Virus record (IMG/VR): IMGVR_UViG_3300028388_000542
Span: 1-24,109 of that record
Length of the DNA: 24,109 nt
Reading direction: 5' to 3' (one strand)
From: a virus
The notes beneath the pieces were generated by a model. That model had not been told where the DNA came from and ran no database searches. It worked only from the letters and a program-made list of their open reading frames with translations. The position numbers and the translations under genes were made by a program. This document shows, one piece after another, positions 13,120 to 20,613 of this stretch. How positions within the stretch are numbered: position 1 is the first letter of the stretch; every line of letters starts with the position of its first letter.

Positions 13120-15033
13120 TTAGTTTGAGATATCTACCACCTCACAAACCGAGCCAGTACATGCCAGGGTCTGTGAAGACACGGTATTATCAGTATGCTC
13201 ATACTCCGAAAGCTTAGACCAATCGATCTTTTCAGGCATCGAATTAAGCATCTCTTCATACTGCTCAAAAGTGCAGTCTTGGTACGGGGCCTGTCGGTAT
13301 GTATGATCAGAAAACGGCAAGAAACTAATTCCGCTAATCTCATCAAAATGTTTGTACACCCAGGCACCTACGGCCAACCATTCGTCATCCTTGACGCTGA
13401 TTGTGACGCTCGGCTTGTGTTCACACCACTCACGCTGGTAAATCAACCACAATTCAAGCTGCTCAATTGCAGACTTATCATGACGACATATCGCACCATC
13501 GGGGGCCTTCTTGGGGAAGCTGAAGACGGTTGTGCTGTTAGGGTTCATGACATCGTCTTCCGCAGGTATTCCGCTGTCGATCATGAATTGAGTAAGCGCA
13601 TCTTTCTTATCTCCGCGCACTGTGCGGATATACTGCGGGTTGTGTCGTGTATGAATGCCACTAGCTGCATCAACAAGCTGAGATACTGTACCCGAAGGCT
13701 TAACGCATGTAATCGAGGCACTTACTGGAATACCTAGCAACTCTGCATATTTTGCATTAGTATCAACCGATACCTGTCGCATTGTGTTAAGCCACCGCGC
13801 ACTGTCCGTTGTCTTAGAAAGCACGTTATGATCCATAATGCCGGTTAATGACACGCCTAGCAGACGCTCTTCTTCCGTATTCTTCTTCCAGATCTTACGA
13901 AGATATGGCATGTGCGTCAGAGTACTCTGGATCGTACCAATGATTGTCGCAATTCGCACCTTGCGAGTAAGATCGTCAAGATCATCCGATTCACGAACGA
14001 CAACTTCCGACAGGTTACAGAACTGATATGGGCGTAACACGATCTCTGAACATGGGTTAGTGCCCCACTCAAAACCGTCCTCCCGGCGTTCGTTTTTCTT
14101 AACCTGATTGTTGGCAGCCTCACGGTTGAAGATACCGCGCTCACCCGACTTAGATTCGACCAAGGACAGCCACTCGCGCATGAAGGTTTCCATATCAGGG
14201 CGTTCATTATACACGGCACTGTTATTGGCAAGCCCGCGCTGTGCGTTATTCTCCCACCACTGACCGGATTTAGCATGACGCATACGGTCATCTTGTAGAT
14301 CTGACAGGCTAATCATGGCGCTGCGGCGAACACCGCCAGAGACAACGACTTCGCCGATCTTACACATGATGTCGTGACACTCTAGGCTATTCAGTCTGCG
14401 CCCCGCCGCCGCTTGAAACGCCTTAATGGTAAACTTGAATAGGTCGTCTAAGGGCCCTGGGCCACTCGCACGTCCCCCAAATGTCTTTAGGCGGGCTCCT
14501 GCCGGTCTGACACGCGACAGGTTATACTGAGGGATCTCACCGGAGTATAAGAGCGCAATAAGCTGGCGTAGTGCTTTTGCCCACCCTTCCTTACTATCCT
14601 TAACCATGATTGTGGTGTCGCTATTGAACAATTCATCAGGGATCTCAGGAAGCTTCTTAGTGTATTTATGCTCAACGCTAAAGCCCACGCCTGTACCACA
14701 CAAAAGAATAAACATAGCTTCATCAAATGCTTTAGGATCGTCGATGGGCAAGAAGCTACAATTATACCCTGCCGTGTTGTCACGGGCCAAGGCTGGGCCC
14801 GCTGTCATCAACGCCCGCATCGATGGCATAACTTCAAAATTAAAAACAGCCGCCCGGATCTCTTCCCAATCAATTTTGTCGGACACGTCTTCGTTTAGTT
14901 TACCGCGCATAAAATCAACATAGCGATCAACAGTTTCATGCCACTTCTCTCGGCGGCCTTCGGATTCAATCCATCGAGCATACCGAGAGGTGTAAATGAA
15001 TTCTTCATAGTCTGAAGGAAATATATTAGACAT
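13120..15033 (-). CDS. nrdJ: Class II (adenosylcobalamin-dependent) ribonucleotide reductase, monomeric type
   Basis: This 637-residue enzyme reduces ribonucleotides to deoxyribonucleotides with a cobalamin-generated thiyl radical. Seen: Cys92 in YNCSF and Cys339 in QFCNLSE (active-site redox pair), Cys328 in NPCSEI (radical Cys, with Asn326 and Glu330), the KPSGTVSQL substrate-binding loop, and the C-terminal CTGSVC pair (Cys625, Cys630) that is re-reduced by thioredoxin. All five expected cysteines of the Lactobacillus-type monomeric enzyme are present. No small subunit or activase gene is nearby, as expected for class II. ATG 15,033 is chosen because GAGGT lies five bases upstream; an in-frame ATG at 15,069 would overlap the oxygenase gene. 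The host must supply B12 or the phage depends on B12-replete cells. It provides dNTPs for the replication genes upstream. Confidence 0.95.
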   Translation of the reverse strand: MSNIFPSDYEEFIYTSRYARWIESEGRREKWHETVDRYVDFMRGKLNEDVSDKIDWEEIRAAVFNFEVMPSMRALMTAGPALARDNTAGYNCSFLPIDDPKAFDEAMFILLCGTGVGFSVEHKYTKKLPEIPDELFNSDTTIMVKDSKEGWAKALRQLIALLYSGEIPQYNLSRVRPAGARLKTFGGRASGPGPLDDLFKFTIKAFQAAAGRRLNSLECHDIMCKIGEVVVSGGVRRSAMISLSDLQDDRMRHAKSGQWWENNAQRGLANNSAVYNERPDMETFMREWLSLVESKSGERGIFNREAANNQVKKNERREDGFEWGTNPCSEIVLRPYQFCNLSEVVVRESDDLDDLTRKVRIATIIGTIQSTLTHMPYLRKIWKKNTEEERLLGVSLTGIMDHNVLSKTTDSARWLNTMRQVSVDTNAKYAELLGIPVSASITCVKPSGTVSQLVDAASGIHTRHNPQYIRTVRGDKKDALTQFMIDSGIPAEDDVMNPNSTTVFSFPKKAPDGAICRHDKSAIEQLELWLIYQREWCEHKPSVTISVKDDEWLAVGAWVYKHFDEISGISFLPFSDHTYRQAPYQDCTFEQYEEMLNSMPEKIDWSKLSEYEHTDNTVSSQTLACTGSVCEVVDISN

Positions 15034-15035
15034 TT

Positions 15036-15611
15036 TTACCTCAATGGTTCTATGCCGTGGAACCAACACACGATTGACTTACGACGACCCCACCAAACTG
15101 GCATGGCGACGTGGTTCAAATGGCTTGGAAAAAGGATAAGTTTACCACGAGTCTTTGATGCTCGATTGAAACCTTTCCCACGGCAAGTTGGTGAAAGACC
15201 CTCTATTTTAAGCGAACCGCCTATATAATCTTTAGGGTCGGAGAGTTGGACAACAGCAGTTAGTTTTCTAGTTGCAACTAAATCGTCGCTGCTGTCCGTA
15301 TGGTGGCCGTAGTATTGGCCAATTCCATATTCAAGATACTGAAGATGTTCCATCTCGCCATCGAGCAGGAACCTAAAAGAGCGAATATTTATTTCACGAA
15401 CAGTGTTGTTAATAGCCTCGAAAATCCATTTCGTATCCAAGGTGGGCGCAAACCACTTAACATCCGAGTTTCGTGCAAAGTTACGGCCAACGCTTTTGCC
15501 ATTACTTAGGACTGAGCCACCAAGCATTTGGAAACTGTTAGAGATATCAACGATACGCTCACAATCGTTGTAATCAAATAAATCATACTCCAAAAACTGC
15601 TGGATATGCAT
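15036..15611 (-). CDS. 2OG-Fe(II) oxygenase, prolyl-4-hydroxylase-like
   Basis: The 191-residue protein has the double-stranded beta-helix signature of 2-oxoglutarate/Fe(II) dioxygenases: YGIGQYYGHHTDSSDD gives the HxD iron motif (His104, Asp106), RKLTAVVQLSDPKDYIGGSL is the central strand pair typical of the P4H/PiuC group, and FPSHLNHVAMPVWWGRR gives the distal iron His (His167) and the 2OG-binding Arg (176/177). It is a short, stand-alone catalytic domain without a signal peptide, thus cytoplasmic. AAAGGA precedes the ATG by about eight bases. Its stop is three bases before the reductase start. The substrate is unknown; phage members of this family are candidates for hydroxylating proteins or modified bases. 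Confidence 0.88.
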   Translation of the reverse strand: MHIQQFLEYDLFDYNDCERIVDISNSFQMLGGSVLSNGKSVGRNFARNSDVKWFAPTLDTKWIFEAINNTVREINIRSFRFLLDGEMEHLQYLEYGIGQYYGHHTDSSDDLVATRKLTAVVQLSDPKDYIGGSLKIEGLSPTCRGKGFNRASKTRGKLILFPSHLNHVAMPVWWGRRKSIVCWFHGIEPLR

Positions 15612-15616
15612 AGCCT

Positions 15617-15877
15617 TTATCCTTTCTTTAGTCGATCAATTTCGTCCTGGATATAAAAAGCCGCCTTTTCCAGATCCTCAATAGGGTTGTCGGATTTAAT
15701 GCCAGCCCGCCACACATACTTAATGACGTTTCCGAGGTTGAAGTTAAACCACCGGGTGATTTGAATGCATTCAATACCGCTAGGATGCTTTAAGTAGTGA
15801 GGCGGTTTGTTAACCATATCAGGCTCCTCTGGGGTTACCTCCGGCTCGGGGGACATGTGTGCATAAATCGTTTTCAT
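15617..15877 (-). CDS. DUF3310 family protein (T7 gp1.7-related domain)
   Basis: Up to 86 residues. From about residue 22 it matches DUF3310: VNKPPHYLKHPSGIECIQI, then GNVIKYVWRAGIKSDN and EDLEKAAFYIQDEIDRL. The same domain occurs in the T7 gp1.7 nucleotide kinase, and it is widespread in phages. An internal ATG at 15,817 is preceded by a strong AGAGGAG six bases upstream and begins exactly where the domain starts, so a 66-residue product is possible. The upstream 20 residues are Pro/Glu-rich. Its place beside the oxygenase and reductase fits nucleotide metabolism. Kinase activity is not shown for such short versions. Confidence 0.85.
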   Translation of the reverse strand: MKTIYAHMSPEPEVTPEEPDMVNKPPHYLKHPSGIECIQITRWFNFNLGNVIKYVWRAGIKSDNPIEDLEKAAFYIQDEIDRLKKG

Positions 15878-15883
15878 GGTAAA

Positions 15884-16231
15884 TCAGTGCTTCTTTTTCT
15901 TTGGATCAGGATTGTACTTTGCAAGGTCAATAACCTTTTCTTCTCCCATTTGTGAAAGCAAATCAGGGTCTGGCTCAAAAGATACAACACCTTCTTCATC
16001 GTAGGACTGTGGAACATCAAAATCAGAGACCGTGCGTACAATCTCACCAACCGTAATTAAGTCTTCTGGGTGGCTGCTAAAGATTCCGTAGAATCCTGCA
16101 ACAATCGTCTTAAAATAGTCGATCATGTCGGGGTCAGTGCCTTCTGGAAATTGGTAACCACACCGAAACTCCATCGACTCTTCACTGGTCGGAGTAATCT
16201 CAATAAAAATACCTTCAAATTCTGCCATCAT
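15884..16231 (-). CDS. Hypothetical acidic phage protein
   Basis: The protein has 115 residues (or 114 from the second ATG at 16,228, which is better spaced from the AAGGGG ribosome site). No family is recognised. The N-terminal 60 residues look like a small alpha/beta domain (FEGIFIEITPTSEE, MEFRCGYQFPEGTDPDMIDY), the middle is hydrophobic (FKTIVAGFYGIFSS), and the tail is acidic with a Lys-rich end (PKKKKH). Its start shares one base with the endonuclease stop (TAATG), so translation is coupled. It is conserved by position only, as part of the replication operon. Confidence 0.65.
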   Translation of the reverse strand: MMAEFEGIFIEITPTSEESMEFRCGYQFPEGTDPDMIDYFKTIVAGFYGIFSSHPEDLITVGEIVRTVSDFDVPQSYDEEGVVSFEPDPDLLSQMGEEKVIDLAKYNPDPKKKKH

Positions 16232-16683
16232 TAGCCCCTTAATTTCTGAAGAAGAGCCAGTGCCTTCTTATTGATTTTCTCAAGTATCCATGCTTCGGGG
16301 ATTTCTGATCCAGCATACATGAATCCGTTCTTCACACACCATTCGGCATATGTCGTCTTTGCACCCTTACGCAGTTTTCCATTGGCGTTGCTGAACACAA
16401 ACCTAATATCTAAGTCAGGCCCGTACTGATCCTTCAGCCAGATATGCTTTTTACGATCTTCTGTGGTAAACCTACCCTTCGTCTCAATGACAATACCGTT
16501 AGGCAGCACATAGTCCGGGGTATACTTCCGGTGAGTTTCAGGTTGTGTGTAAGGTATCGCAAACGGCTCATATTCGGCATCAACACCAAACTGTTTAAGC
16601 TGTATTCCAATGTCCTCTTCTAAGCCACTACGATACCCAGCGGCGAGGGCTTTATTCCTTAGATTCCGGAACGCCATCTTCAT
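16231..16683 (-). CDS. T7 gp3-like endonuclease I (Holliday junction resolvase)
   Basis: The 150-residue protein is almost the same length as T7 endonuclease I (149). It cuts four-way junctions and branched DNA. The family pattern is complete: YRSGLEEDIGIQLKQFGV with the catalytic Glu22, RKYTPDYVLPNGIVIETKG with Asp57, Glu67 and Lys69 (T7 Glu20, Asp55, Glu65, Lys67), and the C-terminal LDIRFVFSNANGKL, KTTYAEWCVKNGF and IPEAW. It overlaps the 3' end of the Cas4-like nuclease gene by 32 bases. Together with that exonuclease it probably resolves replication intermediates before packaging and helps degrade host DNA. Confidence 0.94.
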   Translation of the reverse strand: MKMAFRNLRNKALAAGYRSGLEEDIGIQLKQFGVDAEYEPFAIPYTQPETHRKYTPDYVLPNGIVIETKGRFTTEDRKKHIWLKDQYGPDLDIRFVFSNANGKLRKGAKTTYAEWCVKNGFMYAGSEIPEAWILEKINKKALALLQKLRG

Positions 16684-17539
16684 AATACTCGCTATACCAA
16701 TAGTGGCGCGGATTGACTGCCTTACTACCCGCCTGGGGTTTGTAGACGGCCTTTGGCCAACACTGGTTCATATACGAGCAAAACGTACACGACGTGTGTA
16801 GACGCATGTTGCCCGTCGGCACCCGTCGGAAGTATTCCGCTTCAGGCTCAAAACATTTGACGAAAGGTGCGCCGTCATCTGTAAGAACAGATACCGTGTT
16901 GTGTATTTCGCCGCGTGTCTTTTCTTTATCTTGTTGAGTAAAGTCTGCTTCGACAACCTTAACTTCGCCCGTGCTTTTATTCGTGACTATCCAACCACCA
17001 GGTTCTAAACCGAGCCCGTCAGAATAACCTAAAAGCTGTGCAACATAACCAAAGCTATCTTCAGCCTTAACCGCTCCAAACCCCATACCCCATTTGTTTT
17101 CAAACGCCCAGGGACTGCTTGACTTTGTGTCAAAGACTTTATGATCAATCTCAATATCATCTTCACCGGACACAGTAATGCCCGCCACATCGAGTTTCGC
17201 TTGAGACTTACCGCCGGTGATGTTTACCCCCGCAATCTTGAGCATCAACTCAATAAAGACCTCGTGGATATCCCCCGTGTGAAATTTAAGAACGCTTTCG
17301 TAGGGCATCCGGGCAGCAACAGCATCTGCCTTCTGCATCTGTAGTTGACACAGAGGTCGCCCAATGTTGGACATTCTGATACGAAATTTATCTTTACCAC
17401 GCTGAAGAGACCGGCGAAGCAGGGCCTCGTATTGGGCCACTGCTTCCTTAATGTCTTCTTCCTTGACCTCAACCGGCTCACCGTTGGAAAGCCGATCCAT
17501 GACCATATGGATTTGCGCTTCTAAAATATCTGCGCTCAT
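16652..17539 (-). CDS. Cas4/RecB-like PD-(D/E)XK exonuclease with Fe-S-type cysteines
   Basis: This 295-residue nuclease has the RecB/Cas4 layout: an N-terminal Cys in IGRPLCQL (Cys64), His87 in FHTGDIHE, the PD-(D/E)XK core with IEIDHKVFDTKSS (Asp132, Asp137, Lys139), a downstream QLLGY helix (about 168-172), and a C-terminal CTFCSYMNQC cluster (Cys251, Cys254, Cys260). The four cysteines (64, 251, 254, 260) are placed as in Cas4/AddB-type 4Fe-4S nucleases. No CRISPR genes are nearby, so it is a phage replication/recombination exonuclease, in the genomic position where T7 has gp6. It starts two bases after the SSB-like gene. Confidence 0.86.
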   Translation of the reverse strand: MSADILEAQIHMVMDRLSNGEPVEVKEEDIKEAVAQYEALLRRSLQRGKDKFRIRMSNIGRPLCQLQMQKADAVAARMPYESVLKFHTGDIHEVFIELMLKIAGVNITGGKSQAKLDVAGITVSGEDDIEIDHKVFDTKSSSPWAFENKWGMGFGAVKAEDSFGYVAQLLGYSDGLGLEPGGWIVTNKSTGEVKVVEADFTQQDKEKTRGEIHNTVSVLTDDGAPFVKCFEPEAEYFRRVPTGNMRLHTSCTFCSYMNQCWPKAVYKPQAGSKAVNPRHYWYSEYYEDGVPESKE

Positions 17540-17540
17540 C

Positions 17541-18392
17541 TTATTGGTCGTCTTCTAGGTCGCTTTCAAGTGATGCAACGCTAACAGCATCAATTGCATC
17601 CGCAGTATCATCCGTGAAATTGCGCTTACGAAGTGCATTCTGGTAGGCTCGGTCAATCTCTTTGTTTTCTTGATCGATCTGCTCTGCCATTACTCGCATG
17701 GTGTCGAGTGTGTCTTGGTCTAGTGTAACAAGATTTACAAAGTCAGGTTCAAAGTGCCACACGGGGTAATATACTTGTCCGTTCTTCTTCTCTTCAAAAG
17801 TTACGGTAATGTTAAATTCATAGAATTTCTTCGAGCGTGGCATCTTCTTGATAACCTCGTCCTCAAATCCCATGAAGTTTGCACCCTTGAGAATAAACAA
17901 AGCTGGTTGGTTCTCGATAGTAATTTCATCACCTCCGGCAGTATGGCCGGTATATGAAACCAAGCACCGAATCTGGCGCTGACATTTGATGTTTTCAAAT
18001 TTCTTCTGCTCTGCCTCTGGCATTTCCCGCAAAACCTTACTGATTGGCTTACCACAGCGGGTTGAGCCTAAACGGTCTCGTGCTTCATCCTGAAGACGGT
18101 TAACAAGAATCGTTTTGTTACGAGTGTTTTCGTTCTCAGGGTCATATTCGACCCACTGAAATTTCTGGCTTAAAACTCGAATTGAAATTGTCTCTGCATA
18201 AACAGGATCTTCTTGACCTTCGATGTAAAGATTCATGTAGAAGTCGCCCAAGTTCCGTCCTTGGTCGTCCTTTCTATCCATGCAATATTTTACTCGTGGA
18301 AGAAGATTGTTGTTTTCGGTGGTATCGCTTGTACCAAGCATCCGAGCAAGTTCAAGTTCGGCTGCTTTATCGATTACTGCTAATTCTGACAT
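17541..18392 (-). CDS. Putative single-stranded DNA-binding protein
   Basis: The 283-residue protein is assigned by position and shape. It lies between DNA polymerase and the two nucleases and has a strongly acidic C-terminal tail (SLESDLEDDQ), the feature by which SSBs and T7 gp2.5 contact polymerase and helicase. The core (about 30-235) is beta-rich with many aromatics (LGDFYMNLYIEG, KFQWVEYDPEN, KKFYEFNITVTFEE, YYPVWHFEPDF), plausible for an OB-like fold. Four cysteines (37, and a CGKP plus CQRQIRC group about 112-143) might bind metal, which is speculative. AGAGGA lies about seven bases before the ATG. A putative promoter lies just upstream (18,423-18,452), which would fit the high copy number needed. 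Confidence 0.6.
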   Translation of the reverse strand: MSELAVIDKAAELELARMLGTSDTTENNNLLPRVKYCMDRKDDQGRNLGDFYMNLYIEGQEDPVYAETISIRVLSQKFQWVEYDPENENTRNKTILVNRLQDEARDRLGSTRCGKPISKVLREMPEAEQKKFENIKCQRQIRCLVSYTGHTAGGDEITIENQPALFILKGANFMGFEDEVIKKMPRSKKFYEFNITVTFEEKKNGQVYYPVWHFEPDFVNLVTLDQDTLDTMRVMAEQIDQENKEIDRAYQNALRKRNFTDDTADAIDAVSVASLESDLEDDQ

Positions 18393-18422
18393 AGGATTTT
18401 CCTCTAAGTTAGTTAGGCTACT

Positions 18423-18452
18423 GTTATACCATCTTCATGATGCTTCAGTCAA
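18423..18452 (-). promoter_or_regulatory. Putative sigma70-like promoter before the SSB-like gene
   Basis: On the minus strand TTGACT (18,452-18,447) and TATAAC (18,428-18,423) are separated by 18 bases, five of six consensus bases each. The -35 box overlaps the stop codon of the DNA polymerase gene. Predicted transcription would start near 18,415, about 23 bases before ATG 18,392, leaving room for the AGAGGA ribosome site. Activity is inferred. Confidence 0.5.
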
Positions 18453-20613
18453 TCGGAATCTCTGTTTGTTCCATCCAGTTTGGGCCACTAGTCATCTCGA
18501 TGTCTAATGGCAGTATCATCTTGTAATTAAAACGTTTTTCTATCTCCTCACTGATATCACGCATTGCCCAAGATAATATACTTTTGACGGTTTGTTCCTC
18601 CCCTGGAAACACATCTACAACAATACTGTCATGCACCGTTATAATAAGACGTGATTTGCATTCATTTTCCTTAAAGCCGCGTAAGGCACGAACGCAAGAC
18701 AAGACAACAATATCAGCAGTTGCAAAAGATTGCACCGGATAATTTACCACTTGTGTTGCATTACTGATTCTACCATTACCAATCCTTTTTGGATTCTCCC
18801 AGAAAAACTCGCGTCCGGATGGTGTCCTTACAATGCCGTCCGCCATAACTCCGTCCATCAGCTTTTTGTGCCACTTTCGGAGCCCCTTGTAGATGTTGAA
18901 GTATTCTCGGAAGTATTGCTGAACGTGGGGCGGTTCATTAGCCCCCATGCCGCCGTACAACGGGGCGAAGGTATATGCTTTCGCCGCCTGACGCATTTCC
19001 TTGGTGACATCAGATACCTCGCAACGGTTGATGATTACTGCTGTCTGTTTGTGGACATCCTTGCCGTGCAAGATATCCTCAATGATCTGTTCATCTTGGC
19101 TTAATTCCCCGGCAACTCGAAATTCAAGTCCTGAAAAGTCTGCCTCAAGAATAGTACCACCATCAAAGCGCGAAACAACACACTTCCTTACGGGAAACTT
19201 ATTGCCCTTTGGTTGATTCTGGAAATTTGGGTTGCTGCTTGATAATCGCCCAGTTTTTGTCATGCACTGATTAAATTGAGCATGAAGAAAGCCGTCAGGC
19301 CGAGTCCACAGTTGAATATTTTTAATGAACGAATCAAGATATGTACTAATCGCTTGTAGGCGAGTAAACTTAGTCAAAAAAGAAACAGCAAGTAAGTTGT
19401 CCTTACGCTTGGCTTGATCAAGCAATATCTTAATCGTGTTCTTATCAACCTTAAATCCGTTAACGCTTACATCCATTGCCCGTTCAGGGACAAGCTTTAG
19501 GCCCGCTGTTTTACCTGTTATCTGGTAAATGAAACCACGGCCATCACACTCCCTACACTTTGTTTGCAGCTTGTAAGGGGTGCCGTCTTTCTTAAACTTT
19601 TGCACCTTTCCTGTTCCTTCACATGTGGTGCAATGGTTCGCAATTGTCTTCTTCATGACCTTCGTGGTCTTTCGGATCGCATTGGTAAACTGCCCAGGGG
19701 TCATCTTCGGAGGCATCTTCTTCCTGCCACTAGGATAACTGCCGATGTTGAAAACCTCACAGTGATAATCCCGGTCGGGTACATAACGGCTATACACCAC
19801 CTTACTCATGTCAGCACCTGAGTTCAAGTTTATCGGGGTATCCCCCATGATTTCTTCGACGATCTCTTTCAAGTCATGTTCAATCTGTTTCTTTTCATTA
19901 ACATATTCTTTCTCGACTGTCGAAAGAACGTCCAAGTCTATACATATTCCATTACGCTCAATTTCACATAAGAATAAGAGCATGTCATTCATTAGATCAA
20001 AGACCGGATTAAGCCCTTTATTAGAATCCTTCAAAAGATCCTTTTTCTGATCGATGAAGATCTCGGCACAAGATAAAACATCAGCATCGGCATATTCGAC
20101 AACAGTATCGAGGGGCATTGCCTCGAAACCAGTACCAGACTTAAATAAGTCGTCCACGAGATCTGATTTTTTACGGTGTACATCGCGTCGTTCGGCAGTG
20201 TTCTTGAGCGACTTTGACCGTCCCTGGGCTCGATCAAGTATGTATTCACCGATCATAGTACACCATACTTTTGGCGGTAGAGGTATATTTGCCTCTTCGC
20301 AGTACAGCCAGTCAAACTTCGCGTTGTGAGCAACTCCCAGTAAACATCGCTCCACATCTAAAATAAAAGGCCCAAGGCTGTCGGGAGTATCAACTTCATT
20401 GTGAAATAGGACACAATGTTTGACAGGCCCCGGTTTGCCATTTTCAATAACAAGCCAATGGACACTTACAATTTTGTTTTTAGGATTAAACGGGCTGTTA
20501 TCAATTACCCTGTCCCACCGATCAACTGTGGTTTCAAGGTCAAAAACCAAAACAGGAGATTTATGCAACATATCGGCTGATGGGGGCATCGATGTTGCAG
20601 ATAATGGTTCCAT
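18445..20613 (-). CDS. Family A DNA polymerase with 3'-5' exonuclease and inserted DnaJ-type zinc domain
   Basis: Replicative polymerase, 722 residues from ATG 20,613, chosen because AGGA lies a few bases upstream; ATG 20,676 would lie deeper in the helicase gene and ATG 20,571 has no ribosome site. Exonuclease motifs: FDLETT (Asp25, Glu27), HNAKFDW (Asp101), YADADV (Asp178). Polymerase motifs: A, DFSGLEFR (Asp492); B, RQAAKAYTFAPLYGG (Arg541, Lys545, Phe549, Tyr553); C, VHDS (Asp662). Phe549 is at the position of E. coli Pol I Phe762. Between the two parts, residues 328-361 carry CTTCEGTG and CRECDGRG (Cys328, 331, 353, 356), two DnaJ-type CxxCxGxG repeats 21 residues apart. I recall this fusion from phage HMO-2011. 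It overlaps the helicase gene by 53 bases. Confidence 0.95.
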   Translation of the reverse strand: MEPLSATSMPPSADMLHKSPVLVFDLETTVDRWDRVIDNSPFNPKNKIVSVHWLVIENGKPGPVKHCVLFHNEVDTPDSLGPFILDVERCLLGVAHNAKFDWLYCEEANIPLPPKVWCTMIGEYILDRAQGRSKSLKNTAERRDVHRKKSDLVDDLFKSGTGFEAMPLDTVVEYADADVLSCAEIFIDQKKDLLKDSNKGLNPVFDLMNDMLLFLCEIERNGICIDLDVLSTVEKEYVNEKKQIEHDLKEIVEEIMGDTPINLNSGADMSKVVYSRYVPDRDYHCEVFNIGSYPSGRKKMPPKMTPGQFTNAIRKTTKVMKKTIANHCTTCEGTGKVQKFKKDGTPYKLQTKCRECDGRGFIYQITGKTAGLKLVPERAMDVSVNGFKVDKNTIKILLDQAKRKDNLLAVSFLTKFTRLQAISTYLDSFIKNIQLWTRPDGFLHAQFNQCMTKTGRLSSSNPNFQNQPKGNKFPVRKCVVSRFDGGTILEADFSGLEFRVAGELSQDEQIIEDILHGKDVHKQTAVIINRCEVSDVTKEMRQAAKAYTFAPLYGGMGANEPPHVQQYFREYFNIYKGLRKWHKKLMDGVMADGIVRTPSGREFFWENPKRIGNGRISNATQVVNYPVQSFATADIVVLSCVRALRGFKENECKSRLIITVHDSIVVDVFPGEEQTVKSILSWAMRDISEEIEKRFNYKMILPLDIEMTSGPNWMEQTEIPID

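Noticed and set aside
13195-13737. 180-codon plus-strand open frame opposite the reductase
   Set aside because: It is antisense to strongly conserved class II reductase codons and has no protein-like features.
14735-14800. TATAAT-like sequence on the minus strand inside the reductase gene (near 14,762-14,767)
   Set aside because: It encodes the conserved TAGYNCSF region and its -35 (TTGGCC) is poor; probably coincidental.
16652-17539. Cas4 as part of a CRISPR adaptation module
   Set aside because: No cas1, cas2 or repeat array in the window; the gene sits in a phage replication operon.
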